A DNA stretch of 9,067 nt. Source: Bacillota bacterium (GTDB taxonomy: Bacteria; Bacillota; Clostridia; Lachnospirales; Lachnospiraceae). The DNA lies in contig JAFADH010000266.1 in NCBI GenBank assembly GCA_023424995.1, forward strand, positions 1-9,067, read 5' to 3'. Below the pieces are notes generated by a model, which was not told the origin of the DNA, ran no database searches, and saw nothing but the letters and a program-made list of their open reading frames with translations. This document shows positions 1 to 6,353 of this stretch, in pieces. Within the stretch, counting starts at the first letter, position 1. Each line of letters starts with the position of its first letter. Both the position numbers and the translations under genes were made by a program.

Positions 1-2
1 AA

Positions 3-350
3 AATGCAGCCCAGGAAAGCACAGAGGATAATGAAGCTCTTCCGGAGGATGAATTTGTGGAAGACCATGAAGTGCTTGAAGACCAAGAATTGTCGGAAGA
101 TCAAGAAATACCTGAAGGTCCGGAAAAACCTGAAGAGTTGGAAGGATCTGAAGAGTTGGAGGGATCTGAAGAGCTGGAAGGATCTGAAGAGTTGGAGGTA
201 TCTGAAGAGCTGGAAGGATCTGAAGAGCTGGAGGGATCTGAAGAGCTGGAAGGATCTGGAGAGCTGGAGGGATCTGAAGAGTTGGAGGGATCTGGAGAAC
301 GGGAGGAACCTGGAGGGCTGGAAGCATCTGAGGAGCTGGAAACACCGTAG
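3..350 (+). CDS. C-terminal acidic repeat tail of an unidentified protein (5' end outside window)
   Basis: The reading frame is open from the left edge (codons in phase with position 3) and stops with TAG at 348-350; no start is needed inside the window. The visible 115 residues are almost entirely Glu, Asp, Leu, Gly, Ser and Pro. An irregular acidic part (NAAQESTEDNEALPEDEF and onward) leads into twelve consecutive 6-residue units of consensus EELEGS, ending directly at the stop. I prefer this frame over the two other open frames because most differences between the units are silent here (TTG/CTG Leu, GAA/GAG Glu), while the +1 frame would swap Lys and Arg. No catalytic domain, signal peptide or membrane segment is visible, so the function cannot be named. 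Such tails are usually disordered and highly negative. The last three units are degenerate, as is common at the edge of a repeat array. Confidence 0.6.
   Translation, partial: NAAQESTEDNEALPEDEFVEDHEVLEDQELSEDQEIPEGPEKPEELEGSEELEGSEELEGSEELEVSEELEGSEELEGSEELEGSGELEGSEELEGSGEREEPGGLEASEELETP
132..347 (+). repeat. 18-bp tandem repeat, 12 units
   Basis: Twelve head-to-tail units of 18 bp, consensus GAAGAGCTGGAAGGATCT, run from 132 to 347. Units 1-9 are near identical; units 10-12 are degenerate. The period is a multiple of three, so unit gain or loss keeps the frame and would change the number of EELEGS hexapeptides. Such an array can vary in copy number between strains. Confidence 0.93.
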
Positions 351-394
351 TACCTGGGGCCGGCACGATGCACTTGACCGATTCGCACCGAGCA

Positions 395-432
395 CCCGAC
401 GGGTGGCATGGGGTCGGGAACCCCATGCCACC
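395..432 (+). other. GC-rich hairpin with an alternative overlapping pairing
   Basis: Bases 402-414 and 420-432 are perfect 13-bp complements (GGTGGCATGGGGT with ACCCCATGCCACC) around a 5-base loop. CCCGAC (395-400) can instead pair with GTCGGG (413-418), which would break the loop end of the larger stem. No U-run follows, so this is not a standard intrinsic terminator. It could be an RNA structure in the 3' region of the acidic-repeat transcript or a protein-binding palindrome. The pairing is certain; the role is unknown. Confidence 0.5.
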
Positions 433-563
433 TAGGAGGACCTGAGGATGAAGGAACAACTGATTGATAATCCGGATGAATCTTAGGAACATGAAGTATG
501 AAAAAAGGATTGTTGCAAAATAAAGCTTTGATATTAATTTATATAAAATAGTATTTATACCGT

Positions 564-611
564 AAAATGAGCTTTGAAAGGGATTTATAACACCACTCAA
601 AGCTCATTTTT
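564..611. terminator. Bidirectional intrinsic terminator (prs and upstream + gene)
   Basis: A perfect 14-bp inverted repeat (AAAATGAGCTTTGA at 564-577, TCAAAGCTCATTTT at 597-610) flanks a 19-base loop. It has a run of five T on the + strand and four T on the minus strand. It lies 60 bases past the prs stop and also downstream of the + strand acidic-repeat gene, so it can serve both convergent transcripts. Confidence 0.8.
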
Positions 612-670
612 GTACATTGCTCTACAGCAAGGCTATTTTGTGACAGCCTCTAAAATATATAGGTTTATAA

Positions 671-1882
671 TTAATCGGTCAGATCTCTTGTAGTATCGAT
701 GTTCTTCTTGCCGTTTTCCTGATTATATTCTTTTAAGATCTTCTGGATTCTTTCCACGGGATTAAGTAACGCACTTATACTGTTGTCATGGTTCAAGGTA
801 TCGATTAATAATGCGATATACTTGCTCATATCAACATTGATATACCAGGGCTTTGTCAGAAGTTCAGGATTCTGGTAGACCAGATTGGTAGTAAGCACAC
901 GGTAGATCAGGCCTTTCTCATAGGCTTCATCCAGTTTATCGAAGCCATTGGTGAAGAGTCCGAAGGTGGAGGCTACGAAGATCCTGCCGGCATTTCTTCT
1001 CTTTAACTCGGAAGCTACATCCAGGATGCTTTCACCGGAGGAGATCATATCATCAACAATGAGAACATCCTTGCCTTCTATATCGGAGCCCAGGAATTCA
1101 TGTGCTACGATAGGATTGCGGCCATTGATGATCCTGGTATAATCACGTCTCTTATAGAACATACCCATATCAAGACCCAGGACATTAGCAAAATAAACCG
1201 CTCTGGACATACCGCCTTCGTCCGGGCTGATGACCATCATATGGTCGGAATCAAACTTGACGTCGGGAACATGATGAAGGATAGCCTTGATAAACTGATA
1301 ATTCGGTGCTACTGATTCCAGACTGTTAAGAGGGATGGCATTTTGAACTCTGGGATCATGAGCATCGAAGGTAATGATACTCTCTACGCCCATCTTCGTC
1401 AGCTCCTGAAGTGCCAGCGCACAGTCAAGGGACTCTCTGGAGCTTCGTCTGTGCTGTCTGCCTTCATACAGATAGGGCATAATTACTGTGATTCTTCTGG
1501 CTTTGCCGCCGACAGCCGCGATAATTCTCTTCAGATCCTGATAGTGGTCGTCCGGTGACATGTGATTCGTATGTCCGCATACGGAGTAGGTTAAGCTGTA
1601 GTTGGTTACGTCAACAAGCAGATACAGATCGGAGCCTCGAACAGATTCTTTAATTTGGCCCTTTGCTTCACCGGTGCCAAATCTTGGACAACAAGCCTTT
1701 AATAAATATGAATCTCTCTGATAGCCGGAGAAAGCGATATTGCTCTTGTGTTCGCTCTCTCTCGCATTACGCCACTCAACAAGGTAGTCATTCACGTGCC
1801 GGCCCAGGCCTTTACTGCTCTCCAGAGCGATGATTCCAAGGGGGCCGACGGGAATTGTTTCTACGATCTTTTGCTTTGACAT
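671..1882 (-). CDS. prs: Ribose-phosphate pyrophosphokinase (PRPP synthetase), long divergent form
   Basis: Expected to make 5-phosphoribosyl-1-diphosphate from ribose 5-phosphate and ATP in the cytoplasm, feeding nucleotide, His, Trp and NAD synthesis. The 403-aa product contains the family landmarks in order: RITVIMPYLYEGRQHRRSSR (130-149, matching the canonical PYxxYxRQDR region), TFDAHD (171-176), SPDEGG (219-224), the KRRD flexible-loop residues (244-247) and the PRPP-binding loop VLIVDDMISSGES (273-285). It differs from standard enzymes of about 310-320 aa: it is roughly 85 residues longer and has DDMISSGES where DDMIDTAGT is usual. I chose the ATG at 1882, because GGAGGG sits seven bases upstream; an in-frame ATG 15 bases earlier overlaps that Shine-Dalgarno and is unlikely. 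It has its own promoter (1929-1957) and ends before the terminator at 564-611. The family call is firm; full catalytic equivalence is inferred. Confidence 0.9.
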   Translation of the reverse strand: MSKQKIVETIPVGPLGIIALESSKGLGRHVNDYLVEWRNARESEHKSNIAFSGYQRDSYLLKACCPRFGTGEAKGQIKESVRGSDLYLLVDVTNYSLTYSVCGHTNHMSPDDHYQDLKRIIAAVGGKARRITVIMPYLYEGRQHRRSSRESLDCALALQELTKMGVESIITFDAHDPRVQNAIPLNSLESVAPNYQFIKAILHHVPDVKFDSDHMMVISPDEGGMSRAVYFANVLGLDMGMFYKRRDYTRIINGRNPIVAHEFLGSDIEGKDVLIVDDMISSGESILDVASELKRRNAGRIFVASTFGLFTNGFDKLDEAYEKGLIYRVLTTNLVYQNPELLTKPWYINVDMSKYIALLIDTLNHDNSISALLNPVERIQKILKEYNQENGKKNIDTTRDLTD

Positions 1883-1928
1883 AAGATTACCCTCCATAAT
1901 TTAATTGTTTGATTCAAAAGCCATTAAA

Positions 1929-1957
1929 GTTATACCATTATTAAAAAGTTAAGTCAA
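1929..1957 (-). promoter_or_regulatory. Sigma-A promoter of prs
   Basis: On the minus strand, TTGACT (1957-1952) and TATAAC (1934-1929) are separated by exactly 17 bases, and TGG just ahead of the -10 gives an extended -10. The predicted start leaves about 40 bases of leader before the ATG at 1882. So prs can be transcribed independently of dnaD-dnaC, even though all point the same way. Confidence 0.75.
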
Positions 1958-2021
1958 GACGCATTTCGACATAATTGTTGATATTAATTATTGGTAACTT
2001 TGGTAATATTTTTATCAATCT

Positions 2022-3026
2022 CTATTGCAGGCTGCCGCTGACTGCCTTATGTAGACGGATGTCCTCTCCGACGATACGGTGCACCTGGTAGCTGCTTACG
2101 ATTCTGGAGAAGATACGCTCGCCGTAACTGGTATTAATGTTATTAAGCGACAGATTCGTGGAGATGACAGTGGATTTATGCCTTAACAGACGCTCGTTAA
2201 TAATCAGGTACAGCTGTGAATTGGTAAATGCGTTATTCAGCTCCGTTCCAAGATCGTCGATGATCAAAAGATCACAATCCAGGATATATTCGAACTGGTT
2301 GGCGGCTTCATAGGTGCTGTCCTCATCCTTGCCGAATTTATACTTCTCCAGGATATCAAAGAGGCGGAAGGAGGTAAGGTAAATTACCGTATGGCCCTTG
2401 TCCAATAATTCCCTGGCAATACAGTTGGCAAGGAAGGTCTTGCCGACTCCCGTGTTGCCAAGCAGCAGCAGATTATCCCGCTTCTTGTCAAAGTGTCTTA
2501 TGAAACTCTTGCAGCCGGCTACTACCTTCTGCATATTCGTAAGAGGTGAAAGACCGATGGTCTCATCAATATAATCGTCCGAATAATACCGGAAGGAGAA
2601 CTTACTGAAATTCTCGGTTGCCAGAATGCTTCTAATATTGGAATCGGAATACATCAGATCGGAGATTGCCTGCTTGAAGCAGCTGCATTTATCATTCCCG
2701 ATATATCCCGTATCCTTGCACTTATTACAATGATACTGCATCTCAAGATAATCTGCCGGAAGGCCATGCTCCGCCAGGAGCCGGGTCTGACAGTCTTTTA
2801 AGGCGGCAGACTTGTCCTTTAATTCCAGCAGGGCGCTTTCATCTCCCCGAAGCGCCATACGTCCGCTCCGGGCCGATAAAGAGATAATCTCCTCCTCCAG
2901 CGTCTTAAGCTCCGGAATCAGGGCATAAGCCTCTTCGATACGCTTGTCCAGTGCATGCTTATTTTTAAATCTCCGGCTGTCATAATCCCTAAGGATCTGA
3001 TTGTACTTATCATTCTTCAGTGGCAT
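2022..3026 (-). CDS. dnaC: DnaC/DnaI-type replicative helicase loader (AAA+ ATPase)
   Basis: An AAA+ ATPase of the DnaC/DnaI/IstB group, expected to load the replicative helicase during initiation and restart. In the 334 residues I see an N-terminal helical, coiled-coil-like region (about 1-95), a four-cysteine zinc-binding motif (Cys100, Cys103, Cys114, Cys116), Walker A GNTGVGKT (190-197), Walker B LLIIDD (253-258), sensor-1 STN (289-291) and a conserved GERIFSR segment (302-308) whose Arg308 is the likely arginine finger. The zinc motif ahead of the ATPase domain is typical of the DnaI loaders of Firmicutes. The ATG at 3026 has GGAG eight bases upstream. The gene lies 215 bases downstream of dnaD, and no promoter was found in that gap, so co-transcription with dnaD is likely. 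An IstB transposition protein is the main alternative, but the zinc motif and the dnaD neighbour argue against it. Confidence 0.92.
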   Translation of the reverse strand: MPLKNDKYNQILRDYDSRRFKNKHALDKRIEEAYALIPELKTLEEEIISLSARSGRMALRGDESALLELKDKSAALKDCQTRLLAEHGLPADYLEMQYHCNKCKDTGYIGNDKCSCFKQAISDLMYSDSNIRSILATENFSKFSFRYYSDDYIDETIGLSPLTNMQKVVAGCKSFIRHFDKKRDNLLLLGNTGVGKTFLANCIARELLDKGHTVIYLTSFRLFDILEKYKFGKDEDSTYEAANQFEYILDCDLLIIDDLGTELNNAFTNSQLYLIINERLLRHKSTVISTNLSLNNINTSYGERIFSRIVSSYQVHRIVGEDIRLHKAVSGSLQ

Positions 3027-3048
3027 GCTTCCATCTCCATTCTACCGC

Positions 3049-3238
3049 ATATTATCGGAATCAGAATCCTGTTCCGATCGTCAAGCTGCACGGCGCAAAG
3101 CAGCGCCTTTTATCAGAAGTTTAAATCAACTTCCGGTAACTTATATTATCGGAACGAAACCCGGTTCCGATAATCGAGCTGCACGGCGCGAAAAACTGCG
3201 CCTTTTATCAGAAGATAAAGGACATCTTCCGATAACTT
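3049..3238. repeat. Tandem duplicate of a three-hairpin element between dnaD and dnaC
   Basis: Two direct copies, 3049-3142 (94 bp) and 3143-3238 (96 bp), fill almost the whole dnaD-dnaC gap. Each holds three inverted repeats. First: ATCGGAA/TTCCGAT (3054-3060 with 3072-3078; in copy two extended to 11 bp, 3145-3155 with 3164-3174). Second: GGCGC/GCGCC (3092-3096 with 3103-3107; 3185-3189 with 3198-3202). Third: TTATCAGAAG with CTTCCGGTAA or CTTCCGATAA (3110-3119 with 3130-3139; 3205-3214 with 3226-3235). Stem sequences are conserved between copies, while the loops differ in both sequence and length. A third partial start, ATATTA at 3239-3244, covers the dnaD stop codon. Confidence 0.85.
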
Positions 3239-3241
3239 ATA

Positions 3242-4324
3242 TTACATTCCTTTGTTCAGCAGCTTGCGTTCCAGCTCGGCATAGTCCTGTGCGGTATAGG
3301 TCCTCTGCGGGAACTGGTTGAATTTATTGGCTGCAGGCTTGGCCGCCGCGGCAGTTTTACCCGGATCATTTGCCTTGCTGCTGCGGCTGAAGGCTTCATC
3401 AAGCTTTATTATATCAGTATGACTCTTTACGTCCTTCTTAAACCAGGTCTCCAGAATTTTATCCGTATATTTAAAATCAGGCTTTTGTGTCCTCAAGATG
3501 GTGCGGTTGCAGGCTTCTGCGATGATCTCGTCAGAAAAGCCGAACACCTCGACCCATTTGGTAATATACTGACGCTCGATCTGTCCGGGAGCGCGGTTCA
3601 GGCCGAATGCCTTATTCACCGTATTGTAGTGGTCATTATAAGCATTTGTGGCCTCCTTGGCCTTCTCCTCCGTATCGATGCCCTCCTCGGCCCAGGTCAG
3701 GGCTACGGCTTCGATATAGGAGGCACTCTTCTTCCCCTTGGACACACAGTATTCATACAGGTACATGATCAGCTCCGGAGAGAAATGAAGCTCCTCATGA
3801 AGATACAGGATCAGCTGAAGGTCCATGGGCTTTAACGGACGGTCCAGATAGATCTCCACAATATGCAAAGCATATTTGATCTCGTCGTTGTTGGATAATT
3901 CGGTGATCCTCTGGGCGGAATAACTCTTCCTGCCCGCAGGCTTTGTTCCGGTATGTATAGTGACTGCGATCTCGTCCAGCTCGGTATCCGGACCGGAGCT
4001 TACGGCAGGTACATTACTTTGTGAAGCGCTTATATCTGCCAGGTTAATAGAGGTGATCTCCTTATCGGCATCACGGGTCAGCTTCAGCAGATTAAGCTTC
4101 TCCCAATAAACCAGGGCGCGTATGATGTCCTTCTCGGTGTCTTCCAGGCGGTCGGCGATGGAGGATATGGTGACTTCCGGATATTCTCCCGAAAGCAGGC
4201 GAAGCAGGTAAAGATATACCTTTACATATGCTCCGTTGGCAGACGGCATAAACTGATCGATGAAGATGTTCGAAACGATGGTCACATTCCGGGCGCCTTC
4301 TGCACGTAATGAAATCTTGTTCAT
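3242..4324 (-). CDS. dnaD: DnaD-like primosomal protein with two DnaD/DnaB_2 domains
   Basis: A primosome component expected to act with DnaA and the helicase loader to remodel DNA and recruit the helicase at initiation or restart. The 360-aa product has an N-terminal winged-helix-like region (about 20-95, starting FIDQFMPSANGAYVKVYLYL). It is followed by two copies of the DnaD C-terminal domain, each with the YxxxxxxxW-type signature: YIEAVALTW (203-211) and YTDKILETW (286-294). A low-complexity Ala/Lys linker (about 320-340) leads to a basic tail ending LERKLLNKGM. The duplicated C-terminal domain is like B. subtilis DnaB or phage-type DnaD proteins, so a dnaB-like role is possible. I chose the ATG at 4324, because a run of six G lies seven bases upstream; the in-frame ATG 15 bases earlier overlaps that site. 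It is probably the first gene of a dnaD-dnaC operon. Confidence 0.88.
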   Translation of the reverse strand: MNKISLRAEGARNVTIVSNIFIDQFMPSANGAYVKVYLYLLRLLSGEYPEVTISSIADRLEDTEKDIIRALVYWEKLNLLKLTRDADKEITSINLADISASQSNVPAVSSGPDTELDEIAVTIHTGTKPAGRKSYSAQRITELSNNDEIKYALHIVEIYLDRPLKPMDLQLILYLHEELHFSPELIMYLYEYCVSKGKKSASYIEAVALTWAEEGIDTEEKAKEATNAYNDHYNTVNKAFGLNRAPGQIERQYITKWVEVFGFSDEIIAEACNRTILRTQKPDFKYTDKILETWFKKDVKSHTDIIKLDEAFSRSSKANDPGKTAAAAKPAANKFNQFPQRTYTAQDYAELERKLLNKGM

Positions 4325-4376
4325 ATATTTTCCCCCCATTTATATTGCAGATCGGCAATTCATTATAATGCACTGA

Positions 4377-4435
4377 TCCAGGCAAATCAGGGCATTTTCT
4401 CGAACGAGTTCGGATAATGTTCTGATTTGCCTGGA
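4377..4435 (-). other. Large hairpin in the dnaD mRNA leader
   Basis: Bases 4378-4390 (CCAGGCAAATCAG) and 4422-4434 (CTGATTTGCCTGG) are perfect 13-bp complements, extended by one T-A pair outside. Inside, CATT/AATG and CGAAC/GTTCG (4401-4405 with 4408-4412) continue the stem across small internal loops, closing on a two-base apex in this pairing. The structure lies between the predicted dnaD transcription start and its ATG. No U-run follows on either strand, so it is not a simple terminator. No known riboswitch class was recognised. Confidence 0.7.
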
Positions 4436-4455
4436 CTAATCTGCTCATCGTGGAC

Positions 4456-4483
4456 ATTATAGCACAACAAAAAAATAATGCAA
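4456..4483 (-). promoter_or_regulatory. Predicted promoter of the dnaD-dnaC operon
   Basis: On the minus strand a perfect -10 TATAAT (4461-4456) is preceded by TGC, giving an extended -10. TTGCAT (4483-4478) lies 16 bases upstream as a weak -35. The predicted start leaves a leader of about 125 bases that includes the 4377-4435 hairpin. Three DnaA-box-like 9-mers lie 39-65 bases upstream of the -35. Confidence 0.65.
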
Positions 4484-4521
4484 AGGGGCTATTTTAAAGG
4501 GTTTACGGGGTTTTTATGAAT

Positions 4522-4548
4522 TGTGGATAGTGTGGATAGTGTGGATTG
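4522..4548 (-). promoter_or_regulatory. DnaA-box cluster A: three abutting 9-mers
   Basis: TGTGGATAG (4522-4530), TGTGGATAG (4531-4539) and TGTGGATTG (4540-4548) follow each other with no spacer. Read on the minus strand they are CTATCCACA, CTATCCACA and CAATCCACA, differing from the DnaA box TTATCCACA at one, one and two positions. They lie just upstream of the dnaD promoter in one orientation. DnaA binding is inferred from sequence alone. Confidence 0.6.
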
Positions 4549-4651
4549 AATCAGGGTCTAAAAATGTAAAAATATAACAAAATTAGAGAGAGCCTTAGTA
4601 AAACAAGGTACTATTTCAATAGAAAAACTATGTTTGTAGAAAAGAAATAAG

Positions 4652-4704
4652 AAAAAAAACAATCCACAGCAATTATCGACGAAATTGTTGATAATACTGT
4701 GGAT
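4652..4704 (-). terminator. Intrinsic terminator of murC
   Basis: On the minus strand ATCCACAG (4704-4697) pairs with CTGTGGAT (4669-4662), and ATTATC (4695-4690) pairs with GATAAT (4677-4672) inside it. Two bases past the stem is a run of eight T (4659-4652). This is a good intrinsic terminator shortly after the murC stop. It separates murC from the dnaD transcript. The outer arms overlap DnaA-box-like 9-mers. Confidence 0.75.
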
Positions 4705-4715
4705 AATGTGGATAA
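4660..4715. promoter_or_regulatory. DnaA-box cluster B next to the murC stop codon
   Basis: Two perfect DnaA boxes, TGTGGATAA at 4698-4706 and 4707-4715, abut each other and end at the base before the murC stop codon. Further partial matches are TGTTGATAA (4686-4694, 8/9), TTATCGACG (4673-4681, 7/9) and CAATCCACA (4660-4668, 7/9). Part of this symmetry is explained by the murC terminator stem; the box at 4707-4715 is not. Confidence 0.55.
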
Positions 4716-6122
4716 CTACAATCCTAGAAGGTTTTCTCCCACGGAAACGATATCTCCGGCGCCCATAGTTATCAACAGGTCACCGTTTATACAATTCTGT
4801 AAAATAAAATTTTCAATATCATCAAAAGATTTAAAATAATGAACTTCTGTGCCTAATTTACTAACGGCCTCAGCCAGATCCTTCGAGGAGATATTACCCG
4901 GATCCTTCTCCCTGGCAGCGTAGATATCGGCAAGTATCACATTATCGGCAAGAGAAAGAGCCTCCGCAAATTCCTGCAGATGCTGTCTTGTTCGGGTGTA
5001 GGTATGGGGCTGGAATACACACCACAGGGTCTCGTGAGGGCAGCTTCGTGCAGCCATTAAGGTGGCTTTGACCTCCGTCGGATGATGTGCATAATCATCG
5101 ATGATGGTAACACCGCCGACGTCTCCCTTATACTCAAAGCGCCGCTTGGAATTCTTAAAGGACAGCAGGGCATTCTTGACGGCGTCCATGGGAATGCCGG
5201 TCTGTAACGCTGCACCGATGACGGGCAGAGAGTTGGACACATTGTGGACACCGATTACATTTAACTTGATTTTATCCACAAACCGGCCTTTATAATAAAA
5301 GTCGAAGCTTCCCACGCATTGTCTGTCTAATTTTATATTATCTGCGCTATAATCATATGTCGAATTATCTGAAGTGCGATATTTAGGATCCGTAATTCCA
5401 TAAGTGAATACTTCGCATTCCAAATCCGAGGTAATCTCTGTGTAATCCGCAATCTCGCCATTGATGAACAATTGGCCGTCCTTAGGAAGGCGTTCTGCAA
5501 ACAGGCGGAAGGAATTACGGATATCAGCCAGATCCTTGAAGAAATCCAGATGATCCGCATCAATATTTAAGATGATGCTGCGTTTCGGATTAAAATGAAG
5601 GAAGGTATTCGTATATTCACAGGCTTCGATGATAAAATTCTCCGATTTGCCGATCCGGATACTTCCCCCTATGGTGTCCAGGATTCCGCCGACTGATATG
5701 GTAGGATCCAGATCAGCCTCCATATAGATAGAAGACAGCATGGAGGTCGTGGTAGTCTTGCCATGGGTTCCGGATATGGCAATAGTATTATCAAAATTAA
5801 GCATCAGCTGTCCGATCATCTCGGCACGGGACAGCATGGGCAGGTTACGGCGCTTTACTTCCGTGAACTCGTCATTATCTTCTTTGATTGCTGCGGTATA
5901 TACAACCACATCAATATCAGGGGTTATATTGGAGGGTCTCTGCCCTAAGAAAAATTCAATTCCTAATTCGCTGAGGTGGTCGGTAATATTAGTTTTGTGG
6001 GCATCTGAACCGCTGACTTTAAATCCGTAGGTATGTAGATACTCAGCAAAGCCACTCATGCTGATTCCGCCGATACCGATAAAATGAATGCGACAAGGTT
6101 TATCCAGATCTATTCTATACAT
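4716..6122 (-). CDS. murC: UDP-N-acetylmuramate--L-alanine ligase
   Basis: Adds L-alanine to UDP-MurNAc with ATP, the first peptide step of peptidoglycan precursor synthesis, in the cytoplasm. The 468-aa length is typical for MurC. Domains and motifs appear in order: N-terminal nucleotide-fold GIGGISMSG (16-24), central ATPase P-loop SGTHGKTTTT (117-126), EACEY (166-170), NIDADHLDFF (186-195), GVHNVSNS (291-298), then the C-terminal ligase domain with DDYAHHPTE (342-350), QPHTYTRT (371-378) and MGAGD (453-457). The DDYAHHPTE and EACEY motifs separate it from MurD, MurE and MurF. The ATG at 6122 has AGGA eight bases upstream. It has its own promoter (6155-6182) and a terminator right after the stop, so it is probably transcribed alone. 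It is divergent from spoVG. A perfect DnaA-box 9-mer at 5272-5280 lies inside the coding sequence, most likely by chance. Confidence 0.97.
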   Translation of the reverse strand: MYRIDLDKPCRIHFIGIGGISMSGFAEYLHTYGFKVSGSDAHKTNITDHLSELGIEFFLGQRPSNITPDIDVVVYTAAIKEDNDEFTEVKRRNLPMLSRAEMIGQLMLNFDNTIAISGTHGKTTTTSMLSSIYMEADLDPTISVGGILDTIGGSIRIGKSENFIIEACEYTNTFLHFNPKRSIILNIDADHLDFFKDLADIRNSFRLFAERLPKDGQLFINGEIADYTEITSDLECEVFTYGITDPKYRTSDNSTYDYSADNIKLDRQCVGSFDFYYKGRFVDKIKLNVIGVHNVSNSLPVIGAALQTGIPMDAVKNALLSFKNSKRRFEYKGDVGGVTIIDDYAHHPTEVKATLMAARSCPHETLWCVFQPHTYTRTRQHLQEFAEALSLADNVILADIYAAREKDPGNISSKDLAEAVSKLGTEVHYFKSFDDIENFILQNCINGDLLITMGAGDIVSVGENLLGL

Positions 6123-6154
6123 GGCACACTTCCTATTCTTTTATACTATCTGCT

Positions 6155-6182
6155 ATTATAACCCATTTCTCCTAAAATACAA
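6155..6182 (-). promoter_or_regulatory. Predicted promoter of murC
   Basis: On the minus strand a perfect -10 TATAAT (6160-6155) has TTGTAT (6182-6177) 16 bases upstream as a weak -35. The predicted start lies about 25-30 bases before the murC ATG, leaving room for the AGGA ribosome binding site. Confidence 0.6.
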
Positions 6183-6353
6183 TAAAAAATTGCTTTCTTG
6201 AAACTCTCCGTTTACATTATATGTAAGCTTAATAATTTGCGAAGCTAGGATTAATAAATTAGTGTAAAAAGGACTAAATCGGACTGAAAAAAAATCAAAT
6301 TCTAAGATATTACGAAAAAATTGCAAATATATGTTATTTTTTCGTTAAAATTA

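Larger units (their letters stand above)
351..670. other. Intergenic stretch between the acidic-repeat gene and prs
   Basis: 320 bases without a convincing gene. The first part (about 351-445) is clearly GC-richer than the rest of the window and holds a strong hairpin (402-432). After it comes AGGAGG at 435-440 and two tiny open frames: 448-486 (MKEQLIDNPDES) and 498-551 (MKKGLLQNKALILIYIK), the second with AGGAA eight bases ahead. The second resembles the first residues of a signal-anchored protein and may be a remnant, but neither is long enough to call a gene. From about 500 the sequence is AT-rich and contains the shared terminator at 564-611. Both flanking genes point into this region. 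Confidence 0.6.
4325..4715. other. dnaD-murC intergenic region with promoter, leader hairpin and DnaA-box clusters
   Basis: 391 bases without a gene. From murC towards dnaD it holds: DnaA-box-like 9-mers starting right at the murC stop (4660-4715), an intrinsic terminator built from some of them, an AT-rich stretch (4549-4659), three head-to-tail boxes (4522-4548), the dnaD promoter (4456-4483) and a large leader hairpin (4377-4435). It has features seen in DnaA-responsive control regions. The genes that usually mark the main chromosomal origin (dnaA, dnaN, rpmH) are absent. Confidence 0.7.

Noticed and set aside
132..347. CRISPR-like array
   Set aside because: The units are contiguous 18-bp coding repeats with no spacers.
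101..409. Ser/Pro/Asp-rich open frame on the minus strand
   Set aside because: It is open only because the repeat lacks stops in this phase; there is no ribosome binding site and it is antisense to the better-supported acidic frame.
4..435. Lys/Trp-rich open frame (DLKSWKDLKSW repeats) on the + strand
   Set aside because: It is an out-of-phase reading of the 18-bp repeat. Unit differences are less often silent in this frame than in the acidic frame ending at 350.
4522..4715. Main chromosomal origin (oriC)
   Set aside because: DnaA boxes and AT-rich DNA are present, but dnaA, dnaN, rpmH and parAB are not in the window, and genes do not diverge at this point. Kept as a DnaA-box cluster instead.
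5272..5280. Perfect DnaA box TTATCCACA inside murC
   Set aside because: A single 9-mer within coding sequence is expected by chance; no neighbouring boxes.
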